Part shown: in pieces, positions 25,547 through 33,263 of the stretch | Numbering within the stretch: the stretch's first letter is position 1 | Layout: every line of letters begins with the position of its first letter | Assembly (NCBI GenBank): GCA_024742575.1 | Contig: JANSYF010000001.1 | Span: 1 to 64,000 of the forward strand | DNA from: Paracoccaceae bacterium | GTDB lineage: Bacteria; Pseudomonadota; Alphaproteobacteria; Rhodobacterales; Rhodobacteraceae | Direction: 5' to 3' | Length of the DNA stretch: 64,000 nt | Position numbers and translations under genes: made by a program | Notes under the pieces: model-generated | What the model was told of the DNA's origin: nothing | The model's input: only the letters and a program-made list of their open reading frames with translations | The model's database searches: none

Positions 25547-26170
25547 ATGCTTGACCTGGCCCTCTCCATTCCACTTTGGACCTACATCACCTTCATGGGT
25601 GCCGCGCTTGTGCTCTATATTACCCCCGGCGCAGACATGATGTTCACGCTGGCAAGCGGCATGCGCGGCGGCGCGCGGTCGGGGATGGCGGCCGCGGCGG
25701 GCATCGGATTGGGTGTGATGGGTCATGTGGTGATTGCTGCGGCAGGTCTTGCGGTGCTGCTGCTCACCTACCCTATCGCCTATGACGCGCTGCGCTATGC
25801 GGGGGCGGCCTATCTGCTCTGGCTGGCCTACCATACATGGACCGACACATCCGATCCGGCCCGCCGCGAGGGGCGCAGCGACACATGGCGCGCGTTTCGT
25901 CGTGGTTTTCTGACCAACATCCTGAACCCGAAGGTGGGCCTGTTCGTATTGGCCTTCCTGCCGCAATTCGCCGACCCTGCGCTTGGCCCGATCTGGGAAC
26001 AGATTCTGATCCTCGGCACGCTTCTCGCGTTTGGGGAACTTACTGTCTACTGCGTGCTCGGCGGGTTCGCCGGGCTGGCCGCAGCCCGCATCCAACGCGC
26101 GTCCGGCTGGATCAACAAACTTTCCGCAATCGTAATTGGCGGGCTCGCGCTACGCCTGGCTTGGAACTGA
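25547..26170 (+). CDS. LysE/RhtB-family exporter
   Basis: A 207-residue inner-membrane protein with about six transmembrane helices and LysE-family features: YITPGADMMFTLASGMRGGA near residue 25 (the GPxP-like region), FRRGFLTNILNPKVGLFVLA near 110, and a final helix after INKLSAIVIGG. LysE proteins export amino acids and related metabolites. It starts three bases after the GFA stop and ends 11 bases before the first FAD/GcvT gene, so it is part of the operon and may export an amino acid or methylated amine intermediate. Confidence 0.87.
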   Translation: MLDLALSIPLWTYITFMGAALVLYITPGADMMFTLASGMRGGARSGMAAAAGIGLGVMGHVVIAAAGLAVLLLTYPIAYDALRYAGAAYLLWLAYHTWTDTSDPARREGRSDTWRAFRRGFLTNILNPKVGLFVLAFLPQFADPALGPIWEQILILGTLLAFGELTVYCVLGGFAGLAAARIQRASGWINKLSAIVIGGLALRLAWN

Positions 26171-26181
26171 GGAGACCAAAC

Positions 26182-28620
26182 ATGTCCGATTTCCCCACCA
26201 CCACCCGCGTCGTCATCATCGGCGGCGGCGTCGTTGGCGCATCCTGCGCCTATCACATTGCAAAGGCGGGTTGGGATTGCGTGCTTCTGGAGAAGAACGA
26301 ACTGACTGCCGGGTCTACATGGCATGCGGCAGGCAACTGTCCGTCCTTCAGCAGCTCATGGGCGGTGATGAACATGCAACGGTATTCGCTGGAGCTTTAT
26401 CGCGGGCTTGCCGACGAGGTGGATTATCCAATGAATTACCACGTCACCGGGTCCATCCGACTGGCACACAGCAAAGAACGGATGCAGGAATTCGAACGCG
26501 CTCGCGCCATGGGCCGGTATCAGGGTCTCGACCTCGAGATGATGGCGGTCTCGGACATGAAAGACCGCTACCCTTTTATGGAAACGCACGATCTTGCCGG
26601 TGGTCTTTATGACCCTGACGATGGCGACATCGACCCGGCGCAGCTCACGCAGGCGCTGGCCAAAGGTGCGCGTCAGATGGGCGCGAAAATCGAACGCTTC
26701 TGCCCCGCGACAGGCGTGACACGCAAGGGTGACGAGTGGATCGTGCACACCGAAAAGGGTGACATCACCTGCGAGAAAGTGGTGAACGCTGCGGGTTACT
26801 ATGCCCAGCGCGTCGGTGAATGGTTCAAGCCCTATGGCGGGCGCACCGTTCCGATGACCGTGATGAGTCACCAGTATTTCCTGACCGAACCGGTGCCTGA
26901 GTTGGAAGCGTGGTCGAAGGAAAACGGCAAGCTGCCGCTACTGCGCGATGTGGACAGCTCGTACTACCTGCGGCAGGAAAAGTACGGTTTGAACCTTGGA
27001 CCGTACGAACGGAACTGTAAGGCGCATTGGGTCACCCCGGACGACACGATGCCAGATGATTTCAGCTTCCAGCTATACCCAGACGATCTGGAACGTCTCG
27101 AATGGTATATCGAAGACGCAATGGCCCGCGTGCCGATCCTTGGCGCGTCGGGTGTCGGTCGCGTCATCAACGGACCGATCCCCTATGCGCCCGATGGCCT
27201 GCCGCTCATCGGCCCGATGCCGGGTGTGCCCAACGCGTTCGAGGCTTGTGTGTTCACCTTCGGCATCACGCAAGGCGGCGGTGCGGGTAAGGTGCTGGCC
27301 GAATGGGTCACCGAAGGCCAGACCGAATGGGATATGTGGGCGGTCGATCCGCGCCGGTACACCGACTACGCCGATCAGGACTATTCCGATCAAAAGGCGA
27401 TCGAGGTCTATGGCCACGAATACGCCATGCATTTCCCCCGTCACGCATGGCCTGCGGGGCGCGACAAGAAGCTGTCACCGGTGCATGACAAGATTATCGC
27501 GGCAGGCGGTGTGATGGGTGCCTATAACGGCTGGGAACGCGCCAACTGGTTCGCGCAGCCGGGCGATGACACCTCCGAGGAAGCAACCCAGACTTGGGCG
27601 CGTTCCGGTCCGTGGCAGCAGCGCATCAAGGAAGAATGCGAAGCCGTGCGCGATGCGGCTGGCGTGGTCGCCATTTCAGGCTTCACCCGACTGGCGGTCG
27701 AAGGCCCCGGAGCGCGCGCGCATGTCGATGCACTCACCTGTTCATCCCTGCCGAAACCGGGGCGCGTGGGTCTGGCTTATTTTCCCGACGATCGGGGCCG
27801 CATCCTGACCGAGATGTCGGTGATCCCGCAAAGCGACGATGCGATCTGGCTGATCACCGCCGCCGTCGCTCAATGGCACGACCGTGACGTTTTGCTGCGT
27901 GATCTGCCCGAGGGAGTGACCGTGCAGGACCGCACGACGAAATACGAATGCTTCCTTGTGACCGGGCCTAAATCCCGCGAGATGCTCGCGCCTTTGACGG
28001 ATGCCGACCTGACCTTGCCTTGGCTGTCCTACCAAGAGGCGCAGGTCTGCGGCAAATCCTGCGTCCTGTTGCGCGTGTCGTTTGCGGGTGAATTGGGATG
28101 GGAGGTGCACTGCCTGACCGAGGATGCGCCCGAAATCTACGACGCCATTCTGGGGGCAGGGGCAAAACCGTTTGGCATGTATGCGCTCAACGCGCTGCGG
28201 ATCGAAAAGGGCTACCGCGCGTGGAAGGGTGATCTGTCGACCGACTATACCTTGCTGCAAGGCGGGCTGGATCGTTTTGTAAAACTCGACAAGCCCCAAG
28301 ATTTTCCCGGCAAAGCGGCTTTGCAAAGCGAAAAACAGCAGGGCGTGACGAAACGCTTTGTGACCTTGACCGTCGATGCGGGCGAGTCTGATGCACCCTA
28401 CATGTCGACGCTCTGGCATGACGGACAGGTCGTCGGCGAAACGACCAGCGGGGACTGGGGCTACCGGGTGAACACCTCAATCGCGCTGGGCATGCTGCGC
28501 GCCGAACTTGCGGTGCCCGGTACGGAACTTGAAATCGACATCTACGGAGACATGCGCAAGGCGATCGTACAGAATGATGAGCCCCTCTGGGATCCGCAAA
28601 ACGAACGGCTGCGTGCCTAA
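26182..28620 (+). CDS. FAD-dependent dimethylglycine/sarcosine dehydrogenase-like protein with GcvT domain (1)
   Basis: The 812-residue protein starts at the ATG at 26182 (GGAG just upstream), not at the ORF-track start inside lysE. The N-terminal DAO domain has VVIIGGGVVGASCAYHIAKA (FAD binding) and AGSTWHAAGN, where His48 matches the covalently flavinylated His of dimethylglycine dehydrogenase. An FAO middle domain follows (TYNGWERANWF-like region near 450). The C-terminal half is a GcvT/aminomethyltransferase fold (about 480-812; SFAGELGWEVHCL, LRIEKGYRAWKGDLSTDYTL) that binds tetrahydrofolate in relatives. It should oxidatively demethylate an N-methyl amine, passing the carbon to folate or releasing formaldehyde. 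Confidence 0.87.
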   Translation: MSDFPTTTRVVIIGGGVVGASCAYHIAKAGWDCVLLEKNELTAGSTWHAAGNCPSFSSSWAVMNMQRYSLELYRGLADEVDYPMNYHVTGSIRLAHSKERMQEFERARAMGRYQGLDLEMMAVSDMKDRYPFMETHDLAGGLYDPDDGDIDPAQLTQALAKGARQMGAKIERFCPATGVTRKGDEWIVHTEKGDITCEKVVNAAGYYAQRVGEWFKPYGGRTVPMTVMSHQYFLTEPVPELEAWSKENGKLPLLRDVDSSYYLRQEKYGLNLGPYERNCKAHWVTPDDTMPDDFSFQLYPDDLERLEWYIEDAMARVPILGASGVGRVINGPIPYAPDGLPLIGPMPGVPNAFEACVFTFGITQGGGAGKVLAEWVTEGQTEWDMWAVDPRRYTDYADQDYSDQKAIEVYGHEYAMHFPRHAWPAGRDKKLSPVHDKIIAAGGVMGAYNGWERANWFAQPGDDTSEEATQTWARSGPWQQRIKEECEAVRDAAGVVAISGFTRLAVEGPGARAHVDALTCSSLPKPGRVGLAYFPDDRGRILTEMSVIPQSDDAIWLITAAVAQWHDRDVLLRDLPEGVTVQDRTTKYECFLVTGPKSREMLAPLTDADLTLPWLSYQEAQVCGKSCVLLRVSFAGELGWEVHCLTEDAPEIYDAILGAGAKPFGMYALNALRIEKGYRAWKGDLSTDYTLLQGGLDRFVKLDKPQDFPGKAALQSEKQQGVTKRFVTLTVDAGESDAPYMSTLWHDGQVVGETTSGDWGYRVNTSIALGMLRAELAVPGTELEIDIYGDMRKAIVQNDEPLWDPQNERLRA

Positions 28621-29036
28621 TGCAAAACCGTCCCGCCCGCAGTCCAGACTGGCAAGACTGCCATAAAGGCCCGATCGCGCCGCGCCACGCGACGGCGCGG
28701 CAGGCCTTTGAGACTGGCTTTGACAGCTTGCCGGGTTGGGTCGGTTTGGCCCTGCGCGGACGGGACCGCGTCGTCAAACCTTTTGGCCTTGCAACCGTTT
28801 CGGATAGAGACCTGTCGATGACGTCCCTCCCGGTTCTGGAAGAGACGCCAAACACCTACGAGGTCGGGGTCGAAGACTCGCATCTGACCTTCACCTTGCA
28901 AACCAATCTGGACCACGGGATCGTGTCTGTCATCACGCGCATCTGGTTCAGTCATTGGATGGGTCGGTTTTACCTTGCCACCGTGCTTTTGCCGCACAAA
29001 TACATCCTGCGACACGCAATAAGGGCTTTGGCATGA
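28620..29036 (+). CDS. DUF2867 domain protein
   Basis: A 138-residue protein whose stretches FETGFDSLPGWVGLALRGRD and LPVLEETPNTYEVGVEDSHL match the DUF2867 family (SRPBCC-like) as I remember it. No function is known for the family. The ATG overlaps the TAA of the preceding dehydrogenase gene (TAATG) and its stop overlaps the start of the next gene (ATGA). It is thus locked between two enzymes of N- or S-methyl group transfer and may be a small binding or helper protein for them. Confidence 0.75.
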   Translation: MQNRPARSPDWQDCHKGPIAPRHATARQAFETGFDSLPGWVGLALRGRDRVVKPFGLATVSDRDLSMTSLPVLEETPNTYEVGVEDSHLTFTLQTNLDHGIVSVITRIWFSHWMGRFYLATVLLPHKYILRHAIRALA

Positions 29037-29950
29037 CACAAATTACACTTCTCGACGGTGGTATGGGGCAGGAACTGATCCGCCGCGTTGGCAAGGCGAC
29101 ACCGCTTTGGTCGACACAGGCGCTGATTGATAAACCGGGGCTTGTTGCCGAGGTGCACGCCGATTACGCGGATGCCGGAGCATCCGTGGCGACAACCAAT
29201 TCCTACGCCCTGCACCGCGACCGTCTTCGAGGCGGTGCAAGCAATCACTACGCATCCGATGGTATTGAGCTTGCCAATATTGAGGACCAGCTTGAACCGC
29301 TTTGCAAAGCTGCGCTGAAAGAGGCTGCAACCGTTCGTGATCGCAGCCGGGTGGCCGCGTCTATCGGGCCGCTGGCTGCCAGTTATCGCCCGGACTTACA
29401 CCCCGATTTCGATTCTGCGGTTCCGCTTTATGCCGAGGTTGCAAAATTTCTGGCACCCGGCAGCGATGTGCTCTTGTTTGAAACCATCGCATCCGTCGAC
29501 GCCGCGCGCGCCTGCCTCGCGGCGGGTCGCCAAACAGATCGCCCGGTCTGGCTTGCCTTTACCGTTGACGACGAAGACGGCAGTAAATTGCGTTCGGGTG
29601 AGCCGATGGCAGAGGCGGCGGCAATCGCTGCGCAAGCCGATGCCGCACTAGCCAATTGTTCGGCCCCCGAAGCCATGCCTGCAGCGCTAGCCGCTTTGGC
29701 CGCAGCCAACGTACCGATGGGTGCCTATGGCAACGCGTTCAAGATGATCACCAAAGCGTTCATCGAAGGCGGCACGACCGCTGACAACTTGCCCACACGC
29801 GAAGACATGACGCCAGACGTCTATGCCACCCATGCCATGGCATGGGTCGATCAGGGTGCGACCCTCATCGGCGGATGCTGTGAAACCGGGCCTGCCCACA
29901 TTTCTGAAATCGCCCGAAGGCTGACCGCCGCAGGGCACACAATCGTCTGA
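29033..29950 (+). CDS. Homocysteine S-methyltransferase family protein (betaine-homocysteine type)
   Basis: The 305-residue barrel protein begins TQITLLDGGMGQEL, typical of the S-methyltransferase family, and has the three zinc cysteines: Cys209 in LANCSAPEAM and Cys282-Cys283 in IGGCCETGPAHI. TNSYALHRDRL near residue 55 is a further family motif. Such enzymes move a methyl group from betaine, S-methylmethionine or similar donors to homocysteine, giving methionine. The start is the ATG at 29033, overlapping the DUF2867 stop. Between two dimethylglycine dehydrogenase-like genes, a betaine-type donor is plausible, as its product would be dimethylglycine. Confidence 0.86.
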   Translation: MTQITLLDGGMGQELIRRVGKATPLWSTQALIDKPGLVAEVHADYADAGASVATTNSYALHRDRLRGGASNHYASDGIELANIEDQLEPLCKAALKEAATVRDRSRVAASIGPLAASYRPDLHPDFDSAVPLYAEVAKFLAPGSDVLLFETIASVDAARACLAAGRQTDRPVWLAFTVDDEDGSKLRSGEPMAEAAAIAAQADAALANCSAPEAMPAALAALAAANVPMGAYGNAFKMITKAFIEGGTTADNLPTREDMTPDVYATHAMAWVDQGATLIGGCCETGPAHISEIARRLTAAGHTIV

Positions 29951-29971
29951 CACTTCACCGGAGTTCTTGTC

Positions 29972-32416
29972 ATGCCCATACCCACACATGCCCGCGCCGT
30001 CATCATCGGTGGTGGTGTCATCGGTTGTTCCGTTGCCTACCACTTGACCAAGCTGGGCTGGACCGATGTGGTGCTGCTGGAACGTAAGCAGCTGACGTCA
30101 GGCACGACATGGCATGCGGCAGGATTGATCGGGCAATTGCGGGCGTCATCCAACATGACGAAGCTGGCAAAATACACAGCCGATCTTTATTCGACCATCG
30201 AAGAGGAAACCGGCGTTGCCACCGGGTTCCGCAAAGTAGGGTCAATCTCGGTTGCATTGACCACTGAACGTCACGAAGAATTGCGCCGTACCGCAGGGAT
30301 GGCACGGGCCTTTGGCGTGCCTGTCGAAGAAATCGACACAGCCGAGATCAAACGGAAATACGCACATCTGAACACCAGCGATGTCGTGGGTGGTGTCTAT
30401 TTGCCCAGCGATGGCCAAGGCGATCCGGCCAACATCGCGCTGGCGATGGCCAAGGGCGCGCGGCAGCGCGGAGCGCAAATTTTCGAGCGGACAAAGGCCA
30501 CCAAAGTCACACGTGACTGGCAGCGGATCACGTCTGTCGACTGGGCGTCAGAAGATGGCACCAGCGGCACCATAACCTGTGATCACGTCGTCAATTGCGC
30601 AGGGATGTGGGGCCGTGAGGTTGGTCAGATGCTGGGCGTGAACGTGCCACTTCAGGCGTGCGAGCATTTTTACATTGTTTCCGAACCCATCCCTGGCCTT
30701 GAGGCTTTGCCGGTACTGCGCGTGCCGGATGAATGCGCCTATTACAAAGAAGACGCCGGCAAGATGATGCTGGGCGCATTCGAGCCCAAGTCAAAGCCCT
30801 GGGGAATGAGCGGTATTCCCGAAAGTTTTGAATTCGATCAGCTGCCCGAGGATTTCGACCATTTCGAGCCGATCTTGGAGGCGGCCGTGAACCGGATGCC
30901 GATGCTGGCCGAAGCGGGAATTCACACGTTTTTCAACGGGCCGGAAAGCTTTACCCCCGACAATGCCTATTACCTTGGCCAAGCCCGCGAGATGGATAAT
31001 GTCTGGGTCGCCGCCGGATTTAACTCAATCGGCATCCAGTCGGCGGGCGGAGCGGGTATGGCGCTGGCGCAATGGATGGAAGACGGGGCCAAGCCGTTCG
31101 ATCTGGGCGATGTGGACATTGCCCGCGAACAACCTTTCCAGCGCAACCGCCGCTATCTGAAGGAGCGGGTGACAGAGACTTTGGGTCTTCTTTACGCCGA
31201 CCATTATCCGTACCGGCAAAAGGCCACCGCCCGCGGTGTGCGCCGCACGCCATTCCATCAGCAGCTTTTGGAGCGCGGCGCGGTGATGGGGGAAATCGCA
31301 GGTTGGGAGCGTGCGAACTGGTACGCGACCGAAGGTCAGACACCCGAATACGCCTATAGTTGGAAGCGGCAAAATTTCTTTGAAAACGTCGCGCATGAAC
31401 ACAGAGCGATCCGCGAAAATGTCGGCATGTATGACATGTCCTCCTTTGGTAAACTGCGGGTGGAGGGACCGGACTCTGAGGCGTTTTTGAACTTTGTCTG
31501 TGGCGCGGATATGTCGGTACCGGTGGGCAAGATCGTCTACACCCAGTTTCTGAACATGCGCGGCGGAATAGAGGCAGATGTCACAGTAACCCGCCTGTCT
31601 GAAACGTGCTTCCTTGTCGTAACACCGGCTGCCACGCGCGCCGCAGATCAGACTTGGCTGCAACGCCATGTGGGCGACCACCGAGTGGTCATCACTGATG
31701 TGACGGCAGGCGAAGCTGTGCTTGCCGTGATGGGACCAAATGCGCGCAAGGTTATCCAGTCTGTGTCACCCAATGAATTCTCGAACGAGGCTAACCCTTT
31801 TGGGACTGCGCAAGAAATCGAGATCGGCCTTGGCACGGCGCGGGTGCACAGGGTGTCCTATGTCGGAGAGCTGGGCTGGGAGATCTACATCTCTGCCGAT
31901 CAGGCCGGGCATGTGTTCGAGACGCTTTGGGAGACAGGACAGGATCATGGCCTGACCCTGTGTGGAATGCATGCTATGGACACTTGCCGGATCGAAAAGG
32001 CGTTCCGCCATTTTGGCCATGATATCACCTGCGAGGATCATGTTCTGGAGGCCGGGTTGGGCTTTGCCGTGAAAACTGCAAAACCTGATTTCATCGGACG
32101 CGATGCGGTTTTGCAAAAGCGCGAGACCGGTTTGCAAACCCGGATGGTGCAGTTCCGCCTGACCGACCCCGAGCCGCTGCTCTATCACCACGAACCGATC
32201 CTGCGGGATGGGGAGATTGTTGGCTACCTGAGTTCCGGTGCATATGGACACCATCTGGGCGGTGCCATCGGCATGGGATACGTGCCGTGTGTGGGTGAAA
32301 CTGCGGAGAAGGTGTTGGCGTCGACCTATGAGATCGATGTCGCAGGCGTGCGGGTCAAAGCAGAAGCTTCGCTCAGACCGATGTATGATCCGACGTCAGC
32401 GCGGGTGCGAGGGTAG
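29972..32416 (+). CDS. FAD-dependent dimethylglycine/sarcosine dehydrogenase-like protein with GcvT domain (2)
   Basis: An 814-residue paralogue of the protein at 26182 with the same architecture. It has VIIGGGVIGCSVAYHLTKLG for FAD, GTTWHAAGLIGQLRAS with His48 as likely covalent FAD site, and NCAGMWGREVGQM. A GcvT half shows YVGELGWEIYISADQAGHVF and MDTCRIEKAFRHFGHDITCE. It is closer than copy 1 to classical dimethylglycine/sarcosine dehydrogenases (e.g. GLIGQLRASSNMTKLAKYTA). Two such enzymes in a row could handle successive demethylations, for example dimethylglycine then sarcosine. It ends the operon and a paired palindrome follows the stop. Confidence 0.89.
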   Translation: MPIPTHARAVIIGGGVIGCSVAYHLTKLGWTDVVLLERKQLTSGTTWHAAGLIGQLRASSNMTKLAKYTADLYSTIEEETGVATGFRKVGSISVALTTERHEELRRTAGMARAFGVPVEEIDTAEIKRKYAHLNTSDVVGGVYLPSDGQGDPANIALAMAKGARQRGAQIFERTKATKVTRDWQRITSVDWASEDGTSGTITCDHVVNCAGMWGREVGQMLGVNVPLQACEHFYIVSEPIPGLEALPVLRVPDECAYYKEDAGKMMLGAFEPKSKPWGMSGIPESFEFDQLPEDFDHFEPILEAAVNRMPMLAEAGIHTFFNGPESFTPDNAYYLGQAREMDNVWVAAGFNSIGIQSAGGAGMALAQWMEDGAKPFDLGDVDIAREQPFQRNRRYLKERVTETLGLLYADHYPYRQKATARGVRRTPFHQQLLERGAVMGEIAGWERANWYATEGQTPEYAYSWKRQNFFENVAHEHRAIRENVGMYDMSSFGKLRVEGPDSEAFLNFVCGADMSVPVGKIVYTQFLNMRGGIEADVTVTRLSETCFLVVTPAATRAADQTWLQRHVGDHRVVITDVTAGEAVLAVMGPNARKVIQSVSPNEFSNEANPFGTAQEIEIGLGTARVHRVSYVGELGWEIYISADQAGHVFETLWETGQDHGLTLCGMHAMDTCRIEKAFRHFGHDITCEDHVLEAGLGFAVKTAKPDFIGRDAVLQKRETGLQTRMVQFRLTDPEPLLYHHEPILRDGEIVGYLSSGAYGHHLGGAIGMGYVPCVGETAEKVLASTYEIDVAGVRVKAEASLRPMYDPTSARVRG

Positions 32417-32417
32417 C

Positions 32418-32471
32418 CAGAAACTTCGTACGAAGTTTCTGCAGTGGCAGGATTTTCATACGAAAATCCTG
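32418..32471 (+). repeat. Paired palindromes after the demethylase operon
   Basis: A perfect 24-base palindrome centred on ACTTCGTACGAAGT (32418-32441) is followed after six bases by arms CAGGATTTTC/GAAAATCCTG around ATAC (32448-32471). It begins two bases after the TAG of the last operon gene. The same design, with TTCGTACGAA at the centre, recurs at 57420. It likely acts as a transcription end or mRNA-stabilising structure. Confidence 0.75.
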
Positions 32472-32510
32472 AGCCTTGTTCTGGGCTCCCAAGCTGCGTA
32501 GACGGTGCAG

Positions 32511-33155
32511 ATGATCGATTATCGCCCGCCCGACATACCGCTGGACATCCTGCACGAGGATCACGAAATTCTTGTCGTGAATAAACCTGAAGGACTTTTG
32601 TCGGTGCCGGGGAAGGGACCGGAGCTGGCCGACTGCCTGATCGCGAGGTTGGAAGCGGCATATCCACAAGTTCTGCTGGTACATCGGCTTGATCGGGACA
32701 CGTCGGGCGTGATGGTTTTTGGCCTCACGCCGCATGCCCAGCGCCATCTGGGACTGCAGTTCGAAAAACGGCAAACGAAGAAAACTTATCTTGCCCGCGT
32801 TGCAGGACGGTTGGAGCCGAAGACCGGGACAGTGGACCTGCCCTTGATCGTAGACTGGCCAAACCGCCCCTTACAGAAGGTTGATCGTGAGACCGGAAAA
32901 CCCGCAGTGACGGACTGGCGGGTGATGAAATCGTCAGACGCGGAAAGCCGAGTGAAGCTGTTTCCGCAGACAGGGCGCAGCCATCAGCTGCGAGTGCATA
33001 TGCTGGCGTTAGGTCATCCGATTTTGGGTGATCCACTGTATGCGTCCGAGACTGCAGATCAGCACCCGCGTATGATGCTACATGCTGAGGAATTGCGGCT
33101 GCGGCACCCGGATGGCGGTGAAGGAGTGAAGTTTCGGGTGGCGGCCCCCTTCTGA
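32511..33155 (+). CDS. rluA: RluA-family RNA pseudouridine synthase
   Basis: A protein of 214 residues (216 if the in-frame GTG at 32505 is used). The catalytic motif HRLDRDTSG holds the nucleophilic Asp, and GRSHQLRVHMLALGHPILGD near residue 165 is the C-terminal signature. Length and overall match, including WPNRPLQKVDRETGKPA, agree with E. coli RluA, which modifies U746 of 23S rRNA and U32 of tRNAs. There is no S4 domain, as expected for RluA. The target is inferred from this similarity. Confidence 0.9.
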   Translation: MIDYRPPDIPLDILHEDHEILVVNKPEGLLSVPGKGPELADCLIARLEAAYPQVLLVHRLDRDTSGVMVFGLTPHAQRHLGLQFEKRQTKKTYLARVAGRLEPKTGTVDLPLIVDWPNRPLQKVDRETGKPAVTDWRVMKSSDAESRVKLFPQTGRSHQLRVHMLALGHPILGDPLYASETADQHPRMMLHAEELRLRHPDGGEGVKFRVAAPF

Positions 33156-33164
33156 CGGGGTTTG

Positions 33165-33249
33165 GACGTTGGCGCGTCCGACATGCGCAGCCTGCGGCTG
33201 CGCGATTTGCATATTTGTAAAAAGAAGAAGCAGGGGGCCCGCGCCCCCT
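33165..33249 (+). repeat. GC-rich interspersed repeat, copy 3 (opposite orientation)
   Basis: After rluA come three hairpins, GGACG/CGTCC (33165-33180), GCGCAGCC/GGCTGCGC (33185-33203) and AGGGGGC/GCCCCCT (33232-33249). The last two flank CATATTTGTAAAAAGAAGAA. The layout (GC hairpin, TATTT-rich purine-rich linker, GGGGGC hairpin) corresponds to the inverted copies 1 and 2. It lies between convergent rluA and the aldehyde dehydrogenase gene and can serve as terminator for both. Confidence 0.6.
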
Positions 33250-33263
33250 ACTGTGTTTTTAGT

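Noticed and set aside
25837-26181. Extended N-terminus of the first FAD/GcvT protein in the ORF track
   Set aside because: The extra 115 residues are an out-of-frame reading of lysE. The ATG at 26182 has a ribosome-binding site and begins the FAD domain normally.
26182-32416. Reading the GcvT-containing proteins as DMSP demethylase (DmdA)
   Set aside because: DmdA is a GcvT protein of roughly 370 residues without an FAD domain. These are over 800 residues with a DAO domain and likely covalent FAD His.
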